Below, in pieces: positions 1 through 6,894 of a DNA stretch of 64,000 nt (position 1 is its first letter; every line of letters starts with the position of its first letter). The notes under the pieces are model-generated. The model made no database searches. It was given only the letters and a program-made list of their open reading frames with translations, and was not told where the DNA came from. Made by a program: the position numbers and the translations under genes. This stretch comes from Pannonibacter carbonis (lineage in GTDB: Bacteria > Pseudomonadota > Alphaproteobacteria > Rhizobiales > Stappiaceae): NCBI RefSeq assembly GCF_003012935.1, contig NZ_PUDR01000001.1, positions 138,182 through 202,181 of the forward strand. Reading direction: 5' to 3'.

Positions 1-446
1 TTCTTCGAGCATTCGCGGCCCTCGTAGAGGGTCGGATACCAATAGAGATTATCGCGCCTCTCGAAGACCGGCAGTACGGCCTTGCGGCTGGCCGAGGTGT
101 AGGAGCCGAACACCGACACGCACTTGTCGCCGACGACAAGCTTGCGGGCCTTTTCGGCAAAGGTAGCCGGATCGGACGCCGGATCCTCGACGATCGGCAC
201 GATCTTCATGCCGTTAATGCCGCCAGCCGCGTTGATCTCCTCGATCGCCAGCAGCGTCGCCTTGTTGAGCGACTCCTCGATGATGCCCGTCGTACCGGTC
301 AGCGAGAACAGGACACCCACCTTGATCTCGCCATTGGCGGCGCGCGCCAGCGACATGTTCTTGTTCCAGATGTGCGGGAACCCGGTCGCGGCAAAGGCGC
401 CGGTGGCGGCAATGCCTTTCAGGAAACTGCGTCTTTTCATGGTCAT
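1..446 (-). CDS. Amide/urea ABC transporter substrate-binding protein (5' part only)
   Basis: This is the first 148 codons of a periplasmic binding protein; the rest lies beyond the left edge. It begins with a twin-arginine type signal ([11 protein letters not shown]) followed by a small-residue stretch. The mature part reads [15 protein letters not shown], then [11 protein letters not shown] and PTLYEG, as in the urea/short-chain amide binding proteins (UrtA, FmdD type) and in AmiC, its paralog encoded at 1438-2580. The start at 446 follows GGAGGG by four bases; ATG 440 is an alternative. It lies downstream of amiC-amiR on the same strand, so amide-inducible import of urea, formamide or a short aliphatic amide is likely. 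The exact substrate cannot be read from the sequence. Confidence 0.88.
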   Translation of the reverse strand, partial: MTMKRRSFLKGIAATGAFAATGFPHIWNKNMSLARAANGEIKVGVLFSLTGTTGIIEESLNKATLLAIEEINAAGGINGMKIVPIVEDPASDPATFAEKARKLVVGDKCVSVFGSYTSASRKAVLPVFERRDNLYWYPTLYEGRECSK

Positions 447-469
447 GCAACCCTCCGGTCGGAAATGCG

Positions 470-513
470 AAAAGCCCCGCGCTGACCGCCTTGCAGGCGG
501 ACGGCGTCGAGGC
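470..513 (-). terminator. Second terminator-like hairpin in the binding-protein leader
   Basis: On the minus strand an outer stem (CGAGGC/GCCCCG region, 513-508 with 479-474, one G-U pair) encloses a strong inner hairpin, CCGCC-loop-GGCGG (500-486), and is followed by TTTT. It ends about 12 bases before the GGAGGG of the binding-protein gene, so it could attenuate transcription or mask the ribosome binding site. It is read from sequence only. Confidence 0.45.
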
Positions 514-592
514 TCCCTTGCCATCGCTTTTTTGTGGGCGGACAACGCCGCGGACATGCAGGACCGAGTTCTGACGACACAGGTTCGTCAAA

Positions 593-671
593 ATAAAAAA
601 CCCCGCAAACCGACCCTGAAGGTCAATTGCGGGGCACTGATGCCTGCATTTCGGGACGGCCTCGTTGCCAT
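593..671 (-). promoter_or_regulatory. Candidate ANTAR (AmiR) antitermination leader before the binding-protein gene
   Basis: Reading the minus strand, a first hairpin has stem ATGGC/GCCGT and hexaloop AACGAG (671-656), with A at loop position 1 and G at position 4, as known for ANTAR targets. After 11 bases comes GGC-ATCAGT-GCC (644-633), whose 3' side runs into an intrinsic terminator: CCCCGCAA (634-627) pairs with TTGCGGGG (608-601), with an inner GACC/GGTC stem, then TTTTTTATTTT. The second loop has A1 but G at position 5, so the match is incomplete. It sits between amiR and the gene AmiR would be expected to control. The terminator is clear; the antitermination reading is inference. Confidence 0.6.
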
Positions 672-702
672 CCGCCGAGCGTTTCTTACGCTCGATTAAA
701 TG

Positions 703-1419
703 TTAACCAAGCAATTCCTGCGAGTCAACAATTGCATTGGCGATTGCGCCGATGGAAACACGTTTCGACATCGCCTGACGACGCAGAAACTGATAGGCAT
801 CCTCTTCGCTCATGCCTTTGCGATGCATGATGATGGATTTGGCCCGCTCGACGCTGCGCATGTTCCGCAGGTTCTCGTCCAGCTTGTCGATCCGTCCGCG
901 CAGCCGCTGTTCATAGCGGAAATGATCGCGGGCCAGGGCCAGCGTGCATTGCAGGGTCAGGGGATCGGCCGGCAGAACCAGAACACCATGGGCGGCCGTG
1001 TCCCGCAGCAGGTCCGGCCGGAACGGCGCATTCTTTGGCAGGAGAGCGACGAGCGCAGACTCCGGTTCTCCCGGCAACCAGGGCACGCGGGTCGGCAGAT
1101 CCTCGACCAGATCGCACAGCAGCATGTCGTATCCGGTCGGCAAGGTCGCCGGAACCGGCCAGACATGCTGCGGCCGGGCCCGCAGCTTCTGCAATTCACG
1201 GATCAGGGCATCGCCCTCACCGGTCCGCTCGGTTATGACGCCGATGCTGACATCGGCAAATGGAAATGTCGTCTGTCCAGGACGGGCGACCGGACGCCCC
1301 TGGGGCACCGGTGCCGCAACGCGTGATGAGGACAGCGACAGCAGACTGCGCCGTCCGCGTCCATCCCCGTCTGTCAGGCTCGGTCCCCTGTCAAAGCCAT
1401 TAGTCGGTCTCATGCTCAT
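703..1419 (-). CDS. amiR: ANTAR-domain transcription antitermination regulator, AmiR-like
   Basis: A 238-residue cytoplasmic RNA-binding regulator. The C-terminal 70 or so residues form an ANTAR domain: a long helix (RSVERAKSIIMHRKGMSEEDAYQ region, around 190-215) followed by FLRRQAMSKRVSIGAIANAIV. The N-terminal part resembles the pseudo-receiver of AmiR/NasT. In Pseudomonas, AmiR is held inactive by AmiC and is released by amides to bind leader RNA and prevent termination. Here amiC lies 18 bases upstream on the same strand, so the pair is intact. Likely targets are the two attenuator-like leaders at 593-671 and 5479-5560. The start at 1419 has only a weak AAGAGCGG upstream; ATG 1413 is possible. 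Confidence 0.88.
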   Translation of the reverse strand: MSMRPTNGFDRGPSLTDGDGRGRRSLLSLSSSRVAAPVPQGRPVARPGQTTFPFADVSIGVITERTGEGDALIRELQKLRARPQHVWPVPATLPTGYDMLLCDLVEDLPTRVPWLPGEPESALVALLPKNAPFRPDLLRDTAAHGVLVLPADPLTLQCTLALARDHFRYEQRLRGRIDKLDENLRNMRSVERAKSIIMHRKGMSEEDAYQFLRRQAMSKRVSIGAIANAIVDSQELLG

Positions 1420-1437
1420 CAGATCCGCTCTTCCGGT

Positions 1438-2580
1438 TCAAGCATAGGCAAGGTTCCGCGCGTAGCCGATCAGGTAGGGATCAGCCTTCACCCGGGTTGG
1501 AGATTCGTAGACAAGATCAAACTGGCCTTGCCGGTTCGCCTTGCCGATCCGGGTCCACAAGTCCGTGTGACCGCAGACAGGATTGACGGAAATGTTGCCC
1601 TGCGGGGCGTCATATTCCGAGCCCATCACGGTGTTGCGCAGGACCTCGGTGTCCAGCGAGTTGGTCTCGGCCAGCGTCTTTGCAAAGACGTGCACCTGAA
1701 AATAGGCTGCCTCCAGACACATGTTGGTCGACTGGTCCTCGCCATAGCGCTTCTTGTAGAGCTGGACGAAGGAGGAGTTCCTGGCGCCATCGATCCCCTG
1801 AAAATAGGGGGCCGCAGTGATGTGGCCTTCACCGACGTCGAAGCCCATGGCCTGGATCTCCGCTTCCGTCGTGGTCAGGCTGGCGATGGGCATGATCTTC
1901 GGATCAAAGCCCATGTCATGGTACGTCTGATACAGGAAAATCGTGCTGTCGCCGACGACGGTCGAGAAGATCACATCCGGCTGGGCGGCCTTCACCTCGC
2001 GCAGCAGCGGCTGGAACTCTGACCGGTCCGCAGACAGGCGCACATAGCGCTCGCCAACCACTTCGCCGCCGCTGTTGGCCACCAGCTCGCGCATGATGCG
2101 GTTGCTCTCGCGCGGATAGACATAGTCCGAGCCAATGAAGAAAAAACGCCGGCCATACATGTCCATCAGCAGGCGGCACAGCTCGACACTGTTCTGGTTG
2201 GGCGCGGCGCCCGTGTAGATCACGTTCGGCGAGAACTCGAAGCCCTCGTACAGCGTCGGATACCACAAGAGGCCGTTCAGCCGCTCGACCACCGGAAGCA
2301 CCGCCCGGCGGCTGGAGGACGTATAGCACCCGAACATGGTGGTGACGCCGTCCTCGATCATCAGTTTCTTGGCGCAACGGCCAAAGGCGCGGGCTTCGGA
2401 GCCCGGGTCATAGATCACCGGTTCGATCGGACGGCCATTGATGCCGCCGGCTGCGTTGATTTCGTCGATGGCCGTCAGCGTGCCGCGCAGCTGCGTTTCC
2501 TCGATGACGGCCATGAAACCGCTCTGGGAAAACAACACCCCGACGCGCCATGGGGCGGACGTCTGTTCAGATCCTCTCAC
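1438..2580 (-). CDS. amiC: Amide sensor and negative regulator AmiC
   Basis: A periplasmic-binding-protein fold used as a cytoplasmic sensor. It sequesters AmiR until an amide binds. It matches Pseudomonas AmiC along its length: VGVLFSQSG, GGINGRPIE, GCYTSSSRRAVLPVVER, YPTLYEGFE, PNQNSVEL, IGSDYVYPRESN, VFSTVVG and IASLTTTEAE. The open frame extends to 2793, but that extension looks non-coding and no signal peptide is present. I prefer GTG 2580, which gives 380 residues (AmiC is about 385) and sits six bases after GAGGGG; ATG 2625 (with AGGG) and ATG 2646 are alternatives. It is followed 18 bases later by amiR. It is paralogous to the transporter binding protein at 1-446, but it lacks the export signal seen there. 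Confidence 0.88.
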   Translation of the reverse strand: MRGSEQTSAPWRVGVLFSQSGFMAVIEETQLRGTLTAIDEINAAGGINGRPIEPVIYDPGSEARAFGRCAKKLMIEDGVTTMFGCYTSSSRRAVLPVVERLNGLLWYPTLYEGFEFSPNVIYTGAAPNQNSVELCRLLMDMYGRRFFFIGSDYVYPRESNRIMRELVANSGGEVVGERYVRLSADRSEFQPLLREVKAAQPDVIFSTVVGDSTIFLYQTYHDMGFDPKIMPIASLTTTEAEIQAMGFDVGEGHITAAPYFQGIDGARNSSFVQLYKKRYGEDQSTNMCLEAAYFQVHVFAKTLAETNSLDTEVLRNTVMGSEYDAPQGNISVNPVCGHTDLWTRIGKANRQGQFDLVYESPTRVKADPYLIGYARNLAYA

Positions 2581-2857
2581 CTCGATCCCCTCGTCTGCTG
2601 GTCCTGCCTTGCTTCGCCAAGTCATCCAAGCCCTGCGCTGCCGCATCTGGCCAACGCCCCGCGACTGACTGGCCATTGCAAAGCCAGTTTCGTCGTCACT
2701 TCGCCTGATCCCCGGCGAGGATGACAGCCGGAACGAAAGACGCTGAACCAGCAGAACAAGTCCTGCCAGCTTGCGACCTTGCGCAGGCGTCAATGGCGGA
2801 TCAGGACCGCCAGATCAGCGATGTCTGAGACATTACGCGCACTCTATTCCCCTCAAC

Positions 2858-2886
2858 GCCCTTTGTTGGGCACCCGTTTTTCGGGT
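2858..2886. other. Two tandem hairpins in the gap upstream of amiC
   Basis: GCCC-TTTGTT-GGGC (2858-2871) is directly followed by ACCCG-TTTTT-CGGGT (2872-2886) and TGTTTTTTATT on the plus strand. On the minus strand, the direction of amiC, there is no T-tract. The remainder of the 2581-2953 gap shows nothing else I can name beyond the hairpin at 2914-2938 and possible amiC promoter sequence. Confidence 0.4.
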
Positions 2887-2913
2887 TGTTTTTTATTCCA
2901 GCTGCCGCAAACT

Positions 2914-2938
2914 GGCGGATGAACCAGCTTCACCCGCC
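2914..2938 (-). terminator. Hairpin just after the hydrolase gene
   Basis: Reading the minus strand, GGCGGGTGAA pairs with TTCATCCGCC (one G-U pair) around loop GCTGG. It begins 16 bases past the hydrolase stop codon. There is no clean T-run, so it may end or stabilise the permease-hydrolase message. Confidence 0.5.
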
Positions 2939-2953
2939 AATTCGTTAACATGA

Positions 2954-3976
2954 TCACGAATTGAGCAGCTCTTTCAGCTTTTCGTCAAGGAACTTTACAT
3001 CGACCGGGCTGGTTCCCGGCCCGCCGGCAAAATGCCCCCAGACGGATTCAAACACGATCAGCTTGGCATTGGGCATATGCGCCACCTCGAACTCGCTGTC
3101 TTCCGGCGGGAAGTAGAGATCGGTCCGGCTTGGCATGACGAACGCCTTGGCCTTGATTGCCCCGAGCGCCTTGCGGAAATCGCCGTTGTAAAGCTCGTTG
3201 TCGCTGATGTCGCCATTCTGCCAGGTCCACAGCATGGTGAGCAGGTTGTTGGCATCCTTCGGCAGGAAGAAGCCTTCCCAGAAGGCAACGAGGAAGTCTT
3301 CCAGTGAGGAATAGCCCAGCGCCTTCAGATCAAGTTCCTGGCGATAGAATGCCTGCGAGAAGCCCCAGCCGGCATAGACGCGCGCCATGGCGCGCAGGCC
3401 CCTTTCCGGTTTCTTGTCGCCGTACCAGCCGTTGTTGAAGGCCGCATCTGCGGTGAGTGCGGCCTTGACGCCTTCCAGGAACACGAAATTATGCCGCGAG
3501 CACTTGGCCGAGCCGCAGAACGGCGCGATCCGCTCCACCATGTCGGGATACATCGCGCCCCAGTGGAACGTCTGCAGCGCCCCCATCGACCAGCCTGTCA
3601 CCAGCGGCAGCTTGGTAATACCGAAATGCTCTGTCACCAGCTGGTGCTGGGCGCGCACGTTGTCATAGGCGGTGATCTGCGGAAACCGCGACGCGTTGTA
3701 AGGTTCCGGCGTGTTACTTGGCGAGGATGACAGGCCGTTGCCGAGCATGTTGGGAATGATGATGAAATACTTGTCCGGATCGAGCGCCATGCCCTTGCCG
3801 ATCAGCCATTCGTTGTCGGGATGCTGGCCCGAATACCAGGTCGGATAGACGATGGCATTGTCCTTGGCCGGCGACAGCGTGCCGAAGGTCTTGTAGGCGA
3901 GCTTGGCGCCCCGCAAGGTCGCCCCCCGCTGCAGGCGGAAATCTCCCAGATCGTACAGCTTGTAATCGACGCTCAT
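2954..3976 (-). CDS. Alpha/beta hydrolase of the MetX (homoserine acetyltransferase-like) family
   Basis: A 340-residue cytoplasmic alpha/beta-fold enzyme. Early motifs LAYKTFGTL and YPTWYSGQH, the nucleophile elbow GWSMGALQ (Ser near residue 138), the late PSRTDLYFPPEDSE segment carrying the acid, and VWGHFAGGPG carrying the catalytic His are as in the homoserine O-acetyltransferase superfamily. Methionine-gene neighbours are absent; instead it sits between an NCS1 permease and amiCR. I infer a hydrolase or acyltransferase acting on an imported amide or pyrimidine-related compound, not methionine synthesis. The open frame runs to 4216, but ATG 3976 (MSVDYKLYDLG) is preceded by AAAGGGGA and starts the homologous region. 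Spacing to the permease stop is 74 bases. Confidence 0.78.
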   Translation of the reverse strand: MSVDYKLYDLGDFRLQRGATLRGAKLAYKTFGTLSPAKDNAIVYPTWYSGQHPDNEWLIGKGMALDPDKYFIIIPNMLGNGLSSSPSNTPEPYNASRFPQITAYDNVRAQHQLVTEHFGITKLPLVTGWSMGALQTFHWGAMYPDMVERIAPFCGSAKCSRHNFVFLEGVKAALTADAAFNNGWYGDKKPERGLRAMARVYAGWGFSQAFYRQELDLKALGYSSLEDFLVAFWEGFFLPKDANNLLTMLWTWQNGDISDNELYNGDFRKALGAIKAKAFVMPSRTDLYFPPEDSEFEVAHMPNAKLIVFESVWGHFAGGPGTSPVDVKFLDEKLKELLNS

Positions 3977-4050
3977 GAAACTCAGTCCCCTTTGGTCTTT
4001 CTTGATGTGGCAGCCGGGAGCGCCAATTCGGCCCCCCGGCTGCCGCTTTG

Positions 4051-5370
4051 TCAGGCCGAAGCTTTCTGCGCGGCACTTGCCTGGCCGATCACCGCGTAGG
4101 CGATGCCGCCGGCAAGACCGGCGCAGATCGCGGTCGACAGATACGGCGCGTAGAACTCGACAACGAAGGCCACCAGCGAGCCGATGATCCAGGCGAGGAA
4201 CGCCTGACCGCGCCAATCCTGGTCGATCACCGCCGGGCGGCGCAGGACATACTGGTCAACGATGATGATGGCACCGATCGGCGGCACCAGAATGCCAAGC
4301 AGCGACAGCCATTCGATGAAGAAGGCCCAGACGTTGCCGGCGGCGACCACGATGCCGATGATGCCAAGCACCACGGCCATGATGCGCATATGGCTCGACA
4401 GGATGCGCGACCAGCCCGTCGCCGCATTGTAGAGGCAGTGGGCGCAGACCGAGCCGAGGTTGCAGTAGAGGAACAGGAAGGCCAGCACGCTCAGGAAGCC
4501 GATCTGCTTGGCATTCATGTAACCGAACATGTTGTCGGCCCCGAACGGATTGGCATCCGGCACGGCAAGCGCGGCCGTCGTCACGCCGCCCACCAGCATC
4601 GCTACAAGGTTGGCGAAGGGGAAGGCACTGAAGGTTGCGACCAGCGAACTCTTGCTGTCGGCGGCCCAGCGGTTGAAGTCGGCCGTCACCGTGCCTGCAT
4701 CGATGAAGAGCGCGATCACGACCGTGAGGCCGACACCCATCGACATCGTCGCCACGCCATTGTTGCCAGCGTAAGCGTAGATCGCATCCCAGCTCGTCGT
4801 CGATGCCGCGTCGAACATCACGTAAAGGCCGAGGATGATGAAGGCAGGCACCGACACGAGGCCGATGGCATGCAATCCGCGTACCCCGACGAAGGTGATG
4901 CCGATGTAGAGCACGCCGGCCAGCACCGTCATCATCACGTAGTTGAGTTCATAGGCGGTGCTGATCAGCGCGCCGGTGATCCCGGTCTGCACGGCATACC
5001 AGCCGAGCAGCAGCGTCGACAAAAGGCCCGACGCCAGCACATATCCCTTGCGGCCGAAGACGACACTGGCCATCAGCGCGAAATTGAAACCGGTCTTGGT
5101 CCCAAGCAGCCCCAACAGCCCGACATAGACCAGCATGATGAGATTGCCGACGATCATCGCCGTCAGCGCATTGGCAAATCCCATGCCCAGCACCAGCAAC
5201 GAGCCCGTCATGGCCCCGGTGATGATCATCGGAAACCCGATCCACACCGTGGTGACCGAGAACATGCTGCGCCGCGCCGCCATGGGCACTGCGGTGTGTT
5301 CGTATTCCGCTCCGAGCACGTGGTCGACTTCGCTTTCCACGGCTTCCACATTCTGCGTCAGTTTTGACAT
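4051..5370 (-). CDS. NCS1-family cytosine/purine permease-like transporter
   Basis: A 439-residue integral membrane protein with about 12 hydrophobic segments, similar to CodB-type NCS1 sodium or proton symporters for nucleobases, allantoin and hydantoins. The N-terminal VPMAARRSMFSVTTVWIGFP is the typical NCS1 opening, and the GFNFALMASVVFGRKG and FNRWAADSKSS segments fit the family. The start at ATG 5370 (MSKLTQN) follows GAGGGGA by five bases; a longer frame to 5403 lacks support. It heads a minus-strand unit with the hydrolase and lies upstream of amiCR. Its own leader carries a terminator overlapped by a possible ANTAR hairpin pair, suggesting control by AmiR. The substrate is unknown; a small nitrogen compound such as an amide or pyrimidine is plausible. 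Confidence 0.83.
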   Translation of the reverse strand: MSKLTQNVEAVESEVDHVLGAEYEHTAVPMAARRSMFSVTTVWIGFPMIITGAMTGSLLVLGMGFANALTAMIVGNLIMLVYVGLLGLLGTKTGFNFALMASVVFGRKGYVLASGLLSTLLLGWYAVQTGITGALISTAYELNYVMMTVLAGVLYIGITFVGVRGLHAIGLVSVPAFIILGLYVMFDAASTTSWDAIYAYAGNNGVATMSMGVGLTVVIALFIDAGTVTADFNRWAADSKSSLVATFSAFPFANLVAMLVGGVTTAALAVPDANPFGADNMFGYMNAKQIGFLSVLAFLFLYCNLGSVCAHCLYNAATGWSRILSSHMRIMAVVLGIIGIVVAAGNVWAFFIEWLSLLGILVPPIGAIIIVDQYVLRRPAVIDQDWRGQAFLAWIIGSLVAFVVEFYAPYLSTAICAGLAGGIAYAVIGQASAAQKASA

Positions 5371-5478
5371 GCGACTCCCCTCTTCCTGTTCGTCACAAGC
5401 CAAATTGCGGCGAGGTCAGCCAGGCTCGTTCGGGCACGACTTCCTCGCCCCCGGCATCGGTTCTTCAGACCCAGAAAC

Positions 5479-5560
5479 GCAAAAAGGCCTCCGCATGGCT
5501 CCGTAGAAGGAGACATGAGGAGGCCTTTTTGCCTGCGTTTTCGTCCGGCGCCGGTGCCGG
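5479..5560 (-). promoter_or_regulatory. Candidate ANTAR antitermination leader of the NCS1 permease gene
   Basis: Reading the minus strand, hairpin one is CCGGC-ACCGGC-GCCGG (5560-5545), with A1 and G4 in a six-base loop. Exactly ten bases later comes AGGC-AAAAAG-GCCT (5534-5521). The second hairpin lies inside the 5' arm of a strong intrinsic terminator: GCAAAAAGGCCTCC (5532-5519) pairs perfectly over 14 bases with 5492-5479 and ends in TTTTTGC. Forming the second hairpin would prevent the terminator, the arrangement known for ANTAR leaders. The second loop lacks G4. The terminator is bidirectional, with T-runs on both strands. Confidence 0.6.
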
Positions 5561-5588
5561 GGCCCGGTATTTATCCGGACAAGCAATA

Positions 5589-5617
5589 ACGATAATGCGC
5601 GGCTGCCCCGGTGTCAA
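5589..5617 (-). promoter_or_regulatory. Sigma-70-type promoter for the NCS1 permease leader
   Basis: On the minus strand a perfect -35 TTGACA (5617-5612) is followed after 17 bases by TATCGT (5594-5589). Transcription would start near 5582, just upstream of the two leader hairpins and the terminator, consistent with an attenuated leader of about 210 bases. Confidence 0.55.
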
Positions 5618-5722
5618 TTGCGTGGATTGCGGCCAATCCGCCTTCGCAGCTGCCGCAAGGGTCTGCGTAGAAACACGGTTGCTCACGACGCAAAACCACA
5701 GCACCCTGTCGCCCGGACGAGA

Positions 5723-5745
5723 CGGGGTCTCTGTAGCAGACCCCG
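5723..5745 (+). other. Hairpin upstream of the TAXI binding-protein gene
   Basis: CGGGGTCT (5723-5730) pairs perfectly with AGACCCCG (5738-5745) around a seven-base loop, 56 bases before the start codon. No T-run follows. It could be a leader structure of the TRAP operon. I see no clear promoter in 5618-5801. Confidence 0.4.
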
Positions 5746-5801
5746 CATCCTAACCAACGCGCCGAATGGCGCGGTTCTGAGGAAAACAGGGAGGACTATC
5801 C

Positions 5802-6755
5802 ATGCGCTTCATGTCGCGCACGCTCGCCGTCGCCGCCGTTGCCGCCACCGCGCTCACCGGTGCCATGGCTCCGGCCAAGGCTGAATTCATCAACATCCTG
5901 ACCGGTGGTACATCTGGCGTGTACTATCCGCTTGGTGTTGCGCTCTCCAAGATCTACGGCGAAAAGATCGAGGGCGCGCGTCCGCAGGTCCAGGCCACCA
6001 AGGCTTCGGTCGAAAACCTCAACCTGCTGCAGCAGGGCAAGGGCGAGCTGGCCTTTGCGCTCGGCGACAGCGTCAAGCTGGCCTGGGAAGGCAATGCCGA
6101 TGCGGGCTTCAAGGCTCCGCTCGACAAGCTGCGCGGCATTGCCGCCGTCTATCCGAACTACATCCAGATCGTCGCGTCCAAGGACAGCGGCATCACCACG
6201 CTTGACCAGCTCAAGGGCAAGTCCCTCTCCGTCGGCGCGGCAAAGTCGGGCACCGAGTTGAACGCCCGTGCGATCTTCCAGGCTGCCGGCCTGATGTACA
6301 CGGACCTCGCCAAGACCGAGTACCTGCCCTTCGCAGAATCTGTCGAGCTGATGAAGAACCGTCAGCTGGACGCCACGCTGCAGTCCGCCGGCCTCGGCGT
6401 TGCCTCGATCAAGGACCTCGCCACCTCGGTGCCGATCAACGTCGTGGCCGTCCCTGCGGACATCGTTGCCAACCTCGGCGCACCCTACGTCGCAGCCACC
6501 ATCCCGGCCGGGACCTATCAGGGCCAGGAAGCAGATGTCTCCTCGGTCGCGGTCATCAACTTCCTCGTCACCCATGAGGATGTGTCGGAAGAAACCGCCT
6601 ACCAGATGACCAAGCAGCTGTTCGAAAACCTGCCGGACATGGTCGCAGCCCATGCAGCCGCCAAGGCGATCAACCTGGAAAAGGCCCAGGACGGCATGCC
6701 GATCCCGCTGCATCCGGGTGCCGAGCGCTACTACAAGGAAAAGGGCCTGATGTAA
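5802..6755 (+). CDS. TAXI-family TRAP transporter solute-binding protein
   Basis: A 317-residue periplasmic protein with a Sec signal peptide (residues 1-28, ending AMAPAKA-EF). The mature start FINILTGGTSGVYYPLG is the TAXI signature, followed by QATKASVENLNLL, GELAFALGDSV, the core KGKSLSVGAAKSGTELNA and a C-terminal HPGAERYYKEKG. It captures a substrate for the fused permease encoded at 6895-8976. TAXI substrates are mostly uncharacterised and none can be named here. The start follows GGGAGG by eight bases. It begins a plus-strand operon, divergent from the NCS1 permease. Confidence 0.93.
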   Translation: MRFMSRTLAVAAVAATALTGAMAPAKAEFINILTGGTSGVYYPLGVALSKIYGEKIEGARPQVQATKASVENLNLLQQGKGELAFALGDSVKLAWEGNADAGFKAPLDKLRGIAAVYPNYIQIVASKDSGITTLDQLKGKSLSVGAAKSGTELNARAIFQAAGLMYTDLAKTEYLPFAESVELMKNRQLDATLQSAGLGVASIKDLATSVPINVVAVPADIVANLGAPYVAATIPAGTYQGQEADVSSVAVINFLVTHEDVSEETAYQMTKQLFENLPDMVAAHAAAKAINLEKAQDGMPIPLHPGAERYYKEKGLM

Positions 6756-6787
6756 CCGGGCTTTTCGGACACGAACGCGAACGTGTC

Positions 6788-6823
6788 ATTCCCTTCCCCT
6801 GGCGCCCGCCGGGGGGAGGGAAT
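6788..6823 (+). terminator. Intercistronic hairpin between TRAP binding protein and permease
   Basis: ATTCCCTTCCCC (6788-6799) and GGGGGGAGGGAAT (6811-6823) form a long GC-rich stem with a short loop and no T-run. In transport operons such a structure usually protects the upstream binding-protein message or partly terminates, giving excess binding protein. Confidence 0.6.
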
Positions 6824-6894
6824 TGTCGTTGAAGCGCGTGGCCGGGCATGTCTTTCCGTCTTGATCCTCAACGACCCCATTCACGGACACCAGC

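Noticed and set aside
2581-2793. N-terminal extension of amiC to 2793
   Set aside because: The extra 71 residues have no signal peptide or homology-like features, and GTG 2580 has a better ribosome site and gives the family length.
2858-2886. Third ANTAR target upstream of amiC
   Set aside because: Two adjacent hairpins exist, but the loops do not have A1/G4 and no minus-strand terminator follows.
4048-5367. 439-codon plus-strand frame opposite the NCS1 permease
   Set aside because: It is His/Asp/Arg-rich without any family motif and is an antisense shadow of a clear membrane protein gene.
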